Shown: positions 20,826 through 28,933 of the stretch, one piece after another | Position numbering within the stretch: the first letter of the stretch is position 1 | Layout: every line of letters begins with the position of its first letter | Origin: Betaproteobacteria bacterium | GTDB lineage: Bacteria > Pseudomonadota > Gammaproteobacteria > Burkholderiales > Usitatibacteraceae | Direction of reading: 5' to 3' | Assembly: GCA_016708825.1 (NCBI GenBank) | Contig: JADJEZ010000006.1 | Span: forward strand, 124,001-188,000 | DNA length: 64,000 nt | The notes under the pieces: model-generated | Databases searched by the model: none | What the model saw: the letters and a program-made list of their open reading frames with translations, nothing else | Told to the model about the DNA's origin: nothing | Translations under genes and position numbers: made by a program

Positions 20826-22787
20826 ACCGCGCCCCACCCATTGCGCCTTTCGCGCCTTCTCGCCGCCCTCGCCCTGTCCGCCTGCCATGCCCTCGCGGCG
20901 CCCTCCCTGGCGCCCGTCACGGACGCTGACCTCGTCGCCGCGCGCACGGCCTCGGAGAAACGCGACGTCCGGGCGCTCGAACGCTGGCAGGCCCGATTCG
21001 CGGGCCATCGGCTCGAGGCCTATCCGTCGTACTGGCTGCTCTCGGCGACGCTCGAAAAGGCGGACCCCGACGCGATCCGGGCCTTCCTCGCCAGGCACCG
21101 CGACACGCCCCTCGCCGATCCCCTTCGCCGCGACTGGCTCAAGACGCTCGGCGAGACGGCGCGATGGGACGTGTTCCGGCAGGAGTACCCGGCGCTCGCC
21201 GCCGACGACACGGAGGTAGCCTGCTACGCGCTCCAGGAGCGGCTCGCGCGGGGCGACGCCGATGCGCTCCGGGAAGCCCGCGCCCTCTGGCTCGCCGGCC
21301 GCGAGGCGCCCGCCTCCTGCACGCCGCCGTTCGAGGCCGCGGCGCACGAGCGCCTCATCGGATCCCCGGAAACCTGGGAACGCATCCGGAAGCTCCTCTC
21401 GGCCGGCCTCGTGAAGGAAGCGCGCCGCGCCAATGCCTTCCTGGCCAACAAGGAGCGGATGGACGAGCGGGCGCTGGAGCGCGCCCTCGCCCATCCGGAC
21501 CGCTACCTTGCCGCCGAGAAGACGCCCATCCCGGGACGCGCGGTCCACGAACTGCTGCTCTTCGCCGTCTCGCGGCTCGCCCGGAAAAACCCCGACGAGG
21601 CGGCGAAGTCCCTGCAGTCCCATGCCGCGAAACTGGGCGCGGAGGACGCGCGGTACGGCTGGGCGCAGGTCGCGCATGCCGCGGCGATGAAGCACCATCC
21701 GCTTGCCCTCGAGTGGTATGCCGCGGCGGGCGAAGGCCCGTTCAGCGACGCGCAACTGCAGTGGAAGGCACGTTCCGCCCTGCGCGCGGGGGACTGGGCG
21801 GCGCTGCGCTCGGCGGTGAACCTCATGGCGCCGGAGGCGGCCCGCGATCCCGCGTGGCGCTACTGGCTCGCCCGCGCGCTCGCCGAGGAAGGCGCCAAGC
21901 CGGCGGCCGAGGCGATCCTGCGGCTTCTCGCCCGCGAACGCCATTTCTACGGCCTGCTGGCCGCGGAGGATCTCGGCGCCTTGGAGCCTCCCGACTGGAG
22001 CGCGTGGCAGGTCCCGGACGAGGATGTCGCGCGGGTGCAGTCCATCCCCGCGGTCGGACGCGCCATCGCCCTGTACGGCCTCGACATGAACACGGAAGCG
22101 TATCGCGAGTGGGTGTTCGGCCTTCGCGGCCTGGACGACCGCGGCTTCCTCGCCGCTTCCGAGGTCGCCGCCAGGGCCGGCCTCGCCGACCGCGCCATCG
22201 CCGCGGCGAGCCAGACGGCTTCCCGTCATGACTACGGGCGCCGCTACCCGACACACCACCGCGAGCCGCTCGCCGCGGCGTCCCGGAAGTGGGATGTCGA
22301 CGAGGCCTTGCTCTTCGGTCTCATTCGCCAGGAAAGCCGCTTCAACGCAACGATCCGCTCCCGCGCGGGCGCAACCGGCCTCATGCAGCTCATGCCCGCG
22401 ACGGCGAGATGGGTAGCCAAGCAGATCCCGGTCCGGTCCTACCGACCGGCGCTTCTCGAGCAGCCCGAGGTCAACGTCGCCATGGGCACCTACTACTTCC
22501 ACCGGGTGCTCGCGGACCTGGGCGACCCGGTCCTCGCGATGGCCGGATACAACGCCGGCCCGGGCCGTGCGAAACGCTGGCGCGACGCGAAGCCGCTCGA
22601 GGGCGCGATCTACGCCGAGTCGATCCCCTTCGACGAGACGCGCGACTACGTGAAGAAGGTCATGGCCAACGCATGGTTCTACACGCACCGCCTCACGGGC
22701 CGCACGGCGAGCCTGCGCGCACTCATGGGAACCGTTCCCGGCCGCGACGCCGGCGAGACGGCGAACAACGTGGCGGCCATACCGTGA
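20823..22787 (+). CDS. slt: Soluble lytic murein transglycosylase (Slt70 family)
   Basis: A 654-residue periplasmic enzyme that cleaves the MurNAc-GlcNAc bond with formation of 1,6-anhydroMurNAc. After a signal peptide (SRLLAALALSACHALA) comes a long alpha-helical U domain (about 40-450), then the SLT catalytic domain (about 475-630). The catalytic Glu is in GLIRQESRFNATIRSRAGAT, followed by GLMQLMPATA and MAGYNAGPGR. Start GTG at 20823 is chosen because a TATAAT lies only six bases upstream. The stop overlaps the next gene's start as GTGA. Confidence 0.93.
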   Translation: MTAPHPLRLSRLLAALALSACHALAAPSLAPVTDADLVAARTASEKRDVRALERWQARFAGHRLEAYPSYWLLSATLEKADPDAIRAFLARHRDTPLADPLRRDWLKTLGETARWDVFRQEYPALAADDTEVACYALQERLARGDADALREARALWLAGREAPASCTPPFEAAAHERLIGSPETWERIRKLLSAGLVKEARRANAFLANKERMDERALERALAHPDRYLAAEKTPIPGRAVHELLLFAVSRLARKNPDEAAKSLQSHAAKLGAEDARYGWAQVAHAAAMKHHPLALEWYAAAGEGPFSDAQLQWKARSALRAGDWAALRSAVNLMAPEAARDPAWRYWLARALAEEGAKPAAEAILRLLARERHFYGLLAAEDLGALEPPDWSAWQVPDEDVARVQSIPAVGRAIALYGLDMNTEAYREWVFGLRGLDDRGFLAASEVAARAGLADRAIAAASQTASRHDYGRRYPTHHREPLAAASRKWDVDEALLFGLIRQESRFNATIRSRAGATGLMQLMPATARWVAKQIPVRSYRPALLEQPEVNVAMGTYYFHRVLADLGDPVLAMAGYNAGPGRAKRWRDAKPLEGAIYAESIPFDETRDYVKKVMANAWFYTHRLTGRTASLRALMGTVPGRDAGETANNVAAIP

Positions 22788-23734
22788 CGGGCAGGTCGCG
22801 CGTCCTCGTCCTCGGCGCGAGCGGCTTCGTTGGCCGCGCCGTCTGCGCACGCCTGGCCACGTGCGGCATCGCGGTCCGCGCAATGACCCGCGACAGCGTC
22901 AAGGCGAGGCCGCTCCAGGTCTTGCCCGCGCTGGAGATTTTCTCGGGAAGCCCGCATGACGACGATGCGCTCGCACGCGCGCTCGACGGGGTCGACGCCG
23001 CCGTGAACCTGGTCGGGATCCTCCACCAGAGCCGCCGCGTGCCCTTCGAGAAGATCCACGTGGAGCTTCCGCGACGGATCGCACGGGCCTGCCGCGCCGC
23101 GGGTGTCATGCGACTCGTGCACATGAGCGCGCTCAACGCCTCTGCCGGCGGGCCGAGCGAGTACCTGCGCTCGCGCGGGCGCGGCGAGGTGGCGCTGCGC
23201 GAGGAGGGCGGAGGGCTTGCCGTCACGGTCTTCCGGCCGTCGGTCATCTTCGGGGAGGACGACAGCTTCCTCAACCTGTTCGCCGCCCTCGTGCGTCCGC
23301 TTCCGGTGGTTCCGCTGGCCGGCGCGCGCACCCGCTTCCAGCCCGTCTGGGTCGAGGACGTGGCGCGTGCGGTCGCCTCGAGCCTGGATGACGCGCGCAG
23401 CTTCGGGCAGTCGTACGACCTGTGCGGGCCGGGCACGTACACGCTCGCCGATATCGTCCGCTTCGTGGCGGGCCTGCAGGGAAGGCGCAGGCGCATCCTC
23501 CCGCTGCCGGCATGGGCAGGGCTCGCGCAGGCCTTCGTGCTCGAGTACTTGCCGGGGCCGGTGATGACCCGCGACAACCTCGCCTCGATGAAGATGGACA
23601 GCGTCTGCGCCTGCCCATTTCCGGAGTTTCTCGGCATCGCCCCCGCGGCGATGGAGGCGATCGTTCCCGGGTACCTGGCGTCGGCGGGACCGCGCGGGCG
23701 GTATTCGGGCTACAGGCGTGGCGTCGGGAGGTGA
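22784..23734 (+). CDS. NAD(P)-binding protein of the complex I NDUFA9 family
   Basis: A 316-residue atypical short-chain dehydrogenase. The N-terminal VLVLGASGFVGRAVCARLA is the Rossmann glycine motif, and RPSVIFGEDDSFLNLFAALV with FQPVWVEDVARAV is typical of the NDUFA9-like branch linked to respiratory complex I assembly or stability. The catalytic Tyr-x3-Lys of true dehydrogenases is not obvious, matching a structural cofactor-binding role. The start is GTG at 22784, overlapping the slt stop. It lies in a run conserved in betaproteobacteria with GST and cca. Confidence 0.88.
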   Translation: MTGRSRVLVLGASGFVGRAVCARLATCGIAVRAMTRDSVKARPLQVLPALEIFSGSPHDDDALARALDGVDAAVNLVGILHQSRRVPFEKIHVELPRRIARACRAAGVMRLVHMSALNASAGGPSEYLRSRGRGEVALREEGGGLAVTVFRPSVIFGEDDSFLNLFAALVRPLPVVPLAGARTRFQPVWVEDVARAVASSLDDARSFGQSYDLCGPGTYTLADIVRFVAGLQGRRRRILPLPAWAGLAQAFVLEYLPGPVMTRDNLASMKMDSVCACPFPEFLGIAPAAMEAIVPGYLASAGPRGRYSGYRRGVGR

Positions 23735-23735
23735 C

Positions 23736-24410
23736 ATGTCCGGGCTGACACTGGTCATTGGCAACAAGAACTACTCCTCGTGGTCGATGCGACCGTGGGT
23801 GCTGCTCACGCAGCTCGGGATCGCCTTCGAGGAGCGGCTGCTTCGCTTCCATACCGACGAGTGGGACGCGGGGATCGACCGCTGGTCCCCCACGGGCCTC
23901 GTGCCCGTGCTGTGGCGGGACGAGGTCGCCGTCTGGGATTCGCTCGCCATCTTCGAGACGCTCGCCGAGTGGTTCCCCGGCAAGGCCGTGTGGCCCGCGG
24001 ACCCGGCCGCGCGCGCTTTCGCGCGATCGGCGGCGGCCGAAATGCATGCGGGCTTCCGGAACCTGCGCTCCAGCATGCCCATGAACATCCGCGCGAGCCT
24101 TCCGGGCAAGGGCATGACGCCGGAGGTGCGCGCCGACATCGACCGGATCGAGCGCCTCTGGCGCGAGGGGAGATCGCGGTTCGGCGCCGGCGGGGACTTC
24201 CTCTGCGGCCCGTTCTCGGCCGTCGACGCGATGTTCGCGCCGGTGGTGATGCGCCTGGCCACCTACGACGTGGCCTGCGGCCCCGTCGCCACCCGGTATT
24301 GCGAAGCGGTCCGGGCCGCTCCCGGCGTGAGCGCCTGGATCGAGGGCGCGCTGAAGGAGACGCAGTTCGTGGCCGAGGAAGAGCCGTACGCGGAGCCGCC
24401 GCGCCCCTGA
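23736..24410 (+). CDS. Glutathione S-transferase
   Basis: A 224-residue GST: thioredoxin-fold N-terminal domain beginning LTLVIGNKNYSSWSMRPWVL, a glutathione-binding WDSLAIFETLAE segment near residue 70, and an all-helical C-terminal domain. The SSWSMRPW pattern is that of the YfcF/MaiA-like proteobacterial group with a serine at the active position. Substrate is unknown. The ATG at 23736 follows GGGAGGTG and lies one base after the preceding stop, so it belongs to the same operon. Confidence 0.9.
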   Translation: MSGLTLVIGNKNYSSWSMRPWVLLTQLGIAFEERLLRFHTDEWDAGIDRWSPTGLVPVLWRDEVAVWDSLAIFETLAEWFPGKAVWPADPAARAFARSAAAEMHAGFRNLRSSMPMNIRASLPGKGMTPEVRADIDRIERLWREGRSRFGAGGDFLCGPFSAVDAMFAPVVMRLATYDVACGPVATRYCEAVRAAPGVSAWIEGALKETQFVAEEEPYAEPPRP

Positions 24411-24434
24411 GGCGCGAAGTCGGGCGATGGCGCG

Positions 24435-25541
24435 ATGAAGATCTACGCGGTGGGCGGCTGCGTGCGCGATGAGTTGCTCGGCCTCCCGTCGGCGGATCGC
24501 GACTGGGTGGTGGTCGGCGCCGACCCGGCGCAGATGGTCGCCCTGGGCTATCGCGCGGTGGGCGCCGATTTCCCCGTGTTCCTCCACCCCGAGACCCACG
24601 AGGAGTACGCGCTCGCGCGCACCGAGCGCAAGACCGCGCCCGGTTACAAGGGCTTCCGCTTCCACGCCTCGCCCGACGTGAGCCTCGAGGAGGACCTGCG
24701 CCGGCGCGACCTCACGATCAATGCGATCGCGCGCGACGAGGACGGCACGCTGGTCGATCCTTTCGGCGGCGCGGAGGACCTGCGCCGTGGAATCCTGCGA
24801 CACGCAGGCGAAGCCTTCGCCGAGGACCCGGTGCGGATCCTGCGCGTGGCCCGGTTCGCCGCGCGCTTCGGATTCGCCGTGGCGGCGGAGACGATGGAAC
24901 TCATGCGCGGCATGGTGCGCTCGGGCGAAGTCGACCACCTGGTGCCCGAGCGCGTCTGGCAGGAGATCGCGCGCGGCCTCCAGGAGCCGCAGCCGGGCCG
25001 GATGATCGCGGTGCTGCGCGAATGCGGGGCGCTTGCGCGGACGCTTCCGGAAGTCGATGCCCTCGCTGAGCGGGACGACGGCGCGCTGCTTGCGGCGAGG
25101 CTCGGAGCGAGCCTCGCGTACGGGCTTCCCGTGCGCTTCGCCTGCCTCACGATCGGCCTCCCGCCGGAGGCGGTCGCCGCGCTGTGCGAGCGAATCGGCG
25201 CTCCCGGCGACTTGCGCGACCTCGCCGTCCTGGCTGCCCGGGAAAGGGCCGCCGTGGAAGGCGCGGCCGCCCTCGGCGCGCAGGCGCTCCTCGCGCTCCT
25301 CGAGCGCACCGACGCCTTCCGGCGTCCGGAGCGCCTGGAGAGGCTCATGGACGTGTGCGAGGCCGACTTGCGCTCCCGCGGGCTCGCGCGAAAGGTGCCG
25401 CGCGACCGGCTGGTCGCCGCGCGCGAGGCGGCGCGGGGAATCGACGCCGCGGCCATCGCCCGGGCGCACCCGCAGTCCGTGCCCGCGGCAATCCACGACG
25501 CACGGGCCGCACGGATCGCCGAGTCGCTTGCCGGCGGCTGA
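24435..25541 (+). CDS. cca: CCA-adding tRNA nucleotidyltransferase with degenerate HD region
   Basis: This class II nucleotidyltransferase builds or repairs the 3' CCA of tRNA. Motifs: AVGGCVRDELLG at the start, the metal-binding DRDWVVVGAD, the ERKTAPGYKGF segment, and RRRDLTINAIARDEDG, then EDPVRILRVARFAARFGF. It is 368 residues, against about 412 for the E. coli enzyme. Where the E. coli protein has its HD phosphohydrolase motif (HPEIDTG and CHDLGK), this one reads ERDDGALLAARLG and ACLTIGLPPE, so the metal-binding His and Asp residues are gone. The extra phosphatase activities should therefore be lost while CCA addition remains. No frameshift is needed to explain this. Confidence 0.93.
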   Translation: MKIYAVGGCVRDELLGLPSADRDWVVVGADPAQMVALGYRAVGADFPVFLHPETHEEYALARTERKTAPGYKGFRFHASPDVSLEEDLRRRDLTINAIARDEDGTLVDPFGGAEDLRRGILRHAGEAFAEDPVRILRVARFAARFGFAVAAETMELMRGMVRSGEVDHLVPERVWQEIARGLQEPQPGRMIAVLRECGALARTLPEVDALAERDDGALLAARLGASLAYGLPVRFACLTIGLPPEAVAALCERIGAPGDLRDLAVLAARERAAVEGAAALGAQALLALLERTDAFRRPERLERLMDVCEADLRSRGLARKVPRDRLVAAREAARGIDAAAIARAHPQSVPAAIHDARAARIAESLAGG

Positions 25542-25590
25542 CTCCCCGCGGCTCCGAAGGCCGCGCGCCTCTCCGGGATGCAGACAAAGA

Positions 25591-25620
25591 GAAGGCCCCC
25601 GGTCGTGACCGGGGGCCTTC
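25591..25620. terminator. Bidirectional terminator between cca and the phasin gene
   Basis: GAAGGCCCCCGGTC / GACCGGGGGCCTTC form a long perfect stem with a tiny GT-centred loop. It lies between two converging genes and can serve both. Confidence 0.85.
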
Positions 25621-25659
25621 TTCACTTGCGAGCCGCTCGCCCCTCGCGGGGCGCGGGGA

Positions 25660-26220
25660 TTACTTGCGCTTCGCCTTGCGGACCGGGGCCTTGGGGGCCG
25701 TGGTCGCGGAGCGCACGGTCGCGACGTTCTGCTCGACGGTCTTCTCGACGGTGTCGTAGAGCTGCTTGTTGATCGCGGTGAGATTCGCGTAGGCGTTCTG
25801 CGCGGCGGCCATCGCGGACTTCACGTTGCCGACGTAGGCTTCCGAGCCGGCGGGCGCGTACTTGAACGCCTCCTCGAGGTTCGAGACGGCGGACTTGTTG
25901 GCGTCCGTGGCCTGCTTCTCGAGCACCTTCTTCACTTCGGCGTTGGTCTCGGCGGCGGTCTCGTAGACGGTGCGCGAGTACGAGTAGGCGCGCTTCATGA
26001 CCGGCTCGAGGGCGGCGGAGTTGATGGCGATGACTTCGTGCACGTCCTTCGCGCCGGCCAGGGCCGCGGCGTGCGCGGTGGCCTGCTCGACGGAATCGCG
26101 GGCGGCGTCGAGGCCGATCTCGGCGAACTTCTCGAGGTTGGCGAGGGAAAGCTGGGCGAAGTGCGCGAACTGGTTGATCGCGGCTTCGTTGGCGGCGCTG
26201 AACTGGTCGATCTTGATCAT
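25660..26220 (-). CDS. phaP: Phasin (PHA granule-associated protein)
   Basis: A 186-residue, almost wholly alpha-helical protein of the betaproteobacterial phasin family, coating polyhydroxyalkanoate granules. MIKIDQFSAANEAAINQFAH, NLEKFAEIGLDAARDSVEQA and an Ala/Lys-rich tail (PKAPVRKAKRK) are typical. The ATG at 26220 is preceded by CAGGAG. A strong promoter (TTGACT, 16 bases, TAAAAT) and two matching TGCTGC-N2-TGCA elements lie upstream; the latter may be PhaR operators. It stands alone between the cca operon and a TAXI gene, so it appears inserted into an otherwise conserved gene order. It shows that the cell stores PHA. Confidence 0.93.
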   Translation of the reverse strand: MIKIDQFSAANEAAINQFAHFAQLSLANLEKFAEIGLDAARDSVEQATAHAAALAGAKDVHEVIAINSAALEPVMKRAYSYSRTVYETAAETNAEVKKVLEKQATDANKSAVSNLEEAFKYAPAGSEAYVGNVKSAMAAAQNAYANLTAINKQLYDTVEKTVEQNVATVRSATTAPKAPVRKAKRK

Positions 26221-26270
26221 GGTGGTCTCCTGGACGGTGATCGCTGGGGGGTTGGCTGCGGCAGCGGTTA

Positions 26271-26352
26271 TGCTGCACTGCACAAAACGAATTTTAGGCC
26301 AATCAGCCCGGAAGTCAAGGGGGTGCGGCAACTTTTTATTGCACCGCAGCAT
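26271..26352 (-). promoter_or_regulatory. Phasin promoter with two inverted TGCTGC-N2-TGCA elements
   Basis: On the minus strand TTGACT (26318-26313) and TAAAAT (26296-26291) are 16 bases apart. TGCTGCACTGCA (26271-26282, plus strand) covers the start of transcription; the same element with GG instead of AC in the middle lies inverted at 26351-26340 upstream of the -35. Such TGCA-rich repeats are candidates for the phasin repressor PhaR. Confidence 0.65.
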
Positions 26353-26395
26353 GATCGGGACCGTGCCAAGAATCAAGGACTTGCAACCGCCCGCC

Positions 26396-26470
26396 GAAAA
26401 AGCCGGGGGCCCGCGAACGGGCCCCGGCTGGACTCCCGCCTGCGGCCCGGTACCGGGCCGCAGGCGGGAG
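26396..26470 (-). terminator. Tandem terminator hairpins of the TAXI gene
   Basis: First, a perfect 38-base palindrome at 26433-26470 (CTCCCGCCTGCGGCCCGG and its complement). Then, on the minus strand, GCCGGGGCCCG-TTCG-CGGGCCCCCGGC is followed by TTTTT (26428-26396), a textbook intrinsic terminator. Confidence 0.88.
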
Positions 26471-26479
26471 CGGGAGGGT

Positions 26480-27448
26480 TCAGTTCACCTTCAGGCCCCG
26501 CTCCTTGAAGTACTTGAGCGCGCCCGGGTGGAACGGAATCGGGGAGCCGCCGGTCAGCTGGTTGTCCAGGGAGAGGAACGCGGCATCCTTGTGCACGCGC
26601 ACAAGCTCGTCCTTCTTCTCGAACATGGTCTTGGTGATCTGGTAGACGAGGTTCTCGTCGGCGGCCTCGGGCACCACGATGAGGTTCCACACGTCCACGT
26701 TCGACGAGTCCTTCGTCTGGCCCGGGTAGGCGTTGGCGAGGATCTTGTTCTTCACATAGAGCGGGCCGTACTTCTTGCGCATCCCGTCGGCGGCGTCGCC
26801 GTGGTCGAGGAGCCTGATCGTCTTGCCGGGGGTGGCCGCGAGGTCCGTGAGGCCCGGCGTGGGCACGCCACCCACCCAGGTGACGGCGTCGACCTTGCCG
26901 TCCTTGAGGGCGTTCACGCCCTCGGAGAGCGAAAGCCGCTCGCGAATCACGTCCTTGTCGGGGTCGAGACCAAAGGCCTCGAGCATGCGCATCGTCATCA
27001 CCTCGGTGCCGGAGCCGGGGGAGCCGGACGCGACCCGCTTGCCCTTGAGGTCGGTCACCTTCTCGATGCCCTTGCCCTCCACCGTCACGACCTGCATCCG
27101 GTTGGGGTAGAAGACGACGAGCGCGCGCACGCCGACCTTGTTGTCCTTGAACTTGGACAGGCCGTTGTAGGCGTCCCACGCGATGTCCGCCATCGTGAAT
27201 CCGAGCTCCGACTTGCCCCCGCCGATCAGCTGGAGGTTCGCCACCGACCCTCCGGTCACCTCCGCCGTGGCTTCCACCGACGGAAGGTGCTTGGACAGGA
27301 CCGCGGCGAGGCCGCCGCCCAGGGGGTAATACACGCCGGCGGTGCCGCCCGTGCCGATCGAGATGCGCACTTTCTTGTCCTGGGCGCCGGCAGTGCCGAG
27401 CCCGAACGCCGCGACGAGCGCGGCTGCGACTGCGATGATCTTTTTCAT
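26480..27448 (-). CDS. TAXI-family TRAP transporter solute-binding protein
   Basis: A 322-residue periplasmic protein with a signal peptide (about 22 residues, FGLGTAGA) and the TAXI hallmarks: RISIGTGGTAGVYYPLGGGL, GGSVANLQLIGGGKSELGF, and ASGSPGSGTEVMTMRMLEAF. TAXI proteins capture ligands such as dicarboxylates or glutamate for TRAP permeases. No TRAP membrane subunit is found in this window, so it is an orphan receptor or works with a permease elsewhere. It has its own tandem terminator. Confidence 0.93.
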   Translation of the reverse strand: MKKIIAVAAALVAAFGLGTAGAQDKKVRISIGTGGTAGVYYPLGGGLAAVLSKHLPSVEATAEVTGGSVANLQLIGGGKSELGFTMADIAWDAYNGLSKFKDNKVGVRALVVFYPNRMQVVTVEGKGIEKVTDLKGKRVASGSPGSGTEVMTMRMLEAFGLDPDKDVIRERLSLSEGVNALKDGKVDAVTWVGGVPTPGLTDLAATPGKTIRLLDHGDAADGMRKKYGPLYVKNKILANAYPGQTKDSSNVDVWNLIVVPEAADENLVYQITKTMFEKKDELVRVHKDAAFLSLDNQLTGGSPIPFHPGALKYFKERGLKVN

Positions 27449-27491
27449 TTCTCCTCACTCCTTCTGGTGGACGGGTAACCCCCGCCGTTGG

Positions 27492-27581
27492 TCAGTCGTC
27501 CAGGGCATTCGGGTCCCGGACGAGCTTGGCCACGGCCTCCTGGCCGCCGCCGTGGAACCTGCGCGTGTCGAGGATGGGCAT
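27492..27581 (-). CDS. Possible 29-residue small protein
   Basis: An ATG at 27581 with GGGGAGG eight bases upstream opens a 29-codon frame, MPILDTRRFHGGGQEAVAKL then VRDPNALDD. It lies 43 bases before the TAXI gene and 47 after the MidA-type gene, on the same strand as both. The strong ribosome site argues for translation. I know no homologue. It could also be a leader peptide for the TAXI gene. Confidence 0.35.
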   Translation of the reverse strand: MPILDTRRFHGGGQEAVAKLVRDPNALDD

Positions 27582-27628
27582 GGCCCTGCCTCCCCGCGAC
27601 CGTGTCTCCAACGGCCGAATCGGCCATT

Positions 27629-28828
27629 TTAGCCGAAAGGCTCCTCCTGCTCGGCGAGTCCCAGCGGCAGGGGCCTTGCGGACTGGAAGCCGAGCAGCGG
27701 CGAATCGACCCCGCGGCCGATGCCGAGCACCTTGAACATCTCTCCCATCTCCGAGGGATTGATGAGCCGGTGCACCGCGCTCGTCGCCTTCAGCCTCGAA
27801 AGCGTCATGTTCGGGTCGCCTTCGGAGACGAGGACCGCGAGCCCGCAGGAGATCAGGAAATGGGCCTGCGTCGTGTAACCCATGACCTCGGCGCCGGCCG
27901 ACTGCGCCGCGCGCGCCATGGCGGTGAAGTCCACGTGGGAGGTGATGTCCTGCAAGCCGGGCATGAAGAAGGGGTCGTTGTGGTAGCGGTGCCGGTAATG
28001 GCAGCGCAGCGTCCCCGCCGCGCGCTGCGGGTGGTAGTACTCGCTCTGCGCGAAACCGTAGTCGATGAAAAGCGCGAGGCCCCGGCCCAGGCTTGCGGCC
28101 ACGGAGCGCACCAGCGCCTGCGCGGCGAGGTTGATCTCGGTGAGGTAGGGGTAGTCTCCCGCCGGCAGGACCGCGGCCGCCTGGCGCTTCAATTCCCCTT
28201 CGGGAATGGCCATGCCCTCCCAGCCGAACCCGGCTTCCGTCACCACCACGCCGCGCTCCAGGACTTCCCCCGCCTCGCGATGCACGAGCGCGCAGGGCAG
28301 GACGTCGAGCACTTCGTTGGCGAGCACCAGGCCGTCGACGCGTTCGGGCAGCCGGTCGATCCATTCGAATCGCCCGGCGTCGCCCGGGTGACGCTCCTCG
28401 ACCAGTGCCTGCTGGCGCTCGCGAAGCTCCGGGCTCACCTCGAGAAGGCGGTAACGCGACGGTGCCGCGCCCTGCGCCTTGAGCTCCGCGAAGAGATCGA
28501 CGGCGAGCAGGCCCGTTCCCGGACCCAGCTCCAGCACCTCGCCGCCAGTCTGCTCCAGCACCTGGCGCGCCTGCATCGCGAGGCAGCGCGCGAACATGGG
28601 CGAGATCTCCGGCGCGGTGATGAAATCGCCCGCCGCCCCGATCTTGTGCGAGCCGGCGCTGTAGTACCCGAAGCCGGGCGCATAGAGCGCGAGCTCCATG
28701 AACCGCGTGAACGTGATCCACCCGCCCTCCTCCGCCACGATGTTGGCGATGCGCTCGGCCAGTTCGCGCGAGTGCGCGGAGGCTTCGAGCGCCGGGGGCG
28801 GAAGGGCAATGTCTACCGTGGGAGGCAT
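27629..28828 (-). CDS. SAM-dependent methyltransferase, NDUFAF7/MidA family
   Basis: A 399-residue class I methyltransferase of the DUF185 family. In eukaryotes NDUFAF7 methylates an arginine of complex I subunit NDUFS2; the bacterial role is less certain. Features: GWITFTRFMELALYAPGFGY, the HKIGAAGDFITAPEISPMF segment, VLELGPGTGLLAVDLFAEL as SAM motif I and LANEVLDVLPCALVH. The start ATG at 28828 faces a pteridine reductase gene on the other strand. Together with the NDUFA9-like gene this gives two complex I assembly-type genes within 6 kb. Confidence 0.92.
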   Translation of the reverse strand: MPPTVDIALPPPALEASAHSRELAERIANIVAEEGGWITFTRFMELALYAPGFGYYSAGSHKIGAAGDFITAPEISPMFARCLAMQARQVLEQTGGEVLELGPGTGLLAVDLFAELKAQGAAPSRYRLLEVSPELRERQQALVEERHPGDAGRFEWIDRLPERVDGLVLANEVLDVLPCALVHREAGEVLERGVVVTEAGFGWEGMAIPEGELKRQAAAVLPAGDYPYLTEINLAAQALVRSVAASLGRGLALFIDYGFAQSEYYHPQRAAGTLRCHYRHRYHNDPFFMPGLQDITSHVDFTAMARAAQSAGAEVMGYTTQAHFLISCGLAVLVSEGDPNMTLSRLKATSAVHRLINPSEMGEMFKVLGIGRGVDSPLLGFQSARPLPLGLAEQEEPFG

Positions 28829-28933
28829 CGGGGATTCGCGGCGCCTTCGGGGATCTCTCGCGGATTTCGCTACACTCTCGCCTCTGTCGCCGCCCGTCCG
28901 GGGGCGGGGCGATTCCGGGGGAAATATAGCACC

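Noticed and set aside
26433..26470. The 38-base perfect palindrome as an attachment site or recombination site
   Set aside because: It lies right after the TAXI stop, has no second copy and no integrase beside it, and is followed by a standard terminator.
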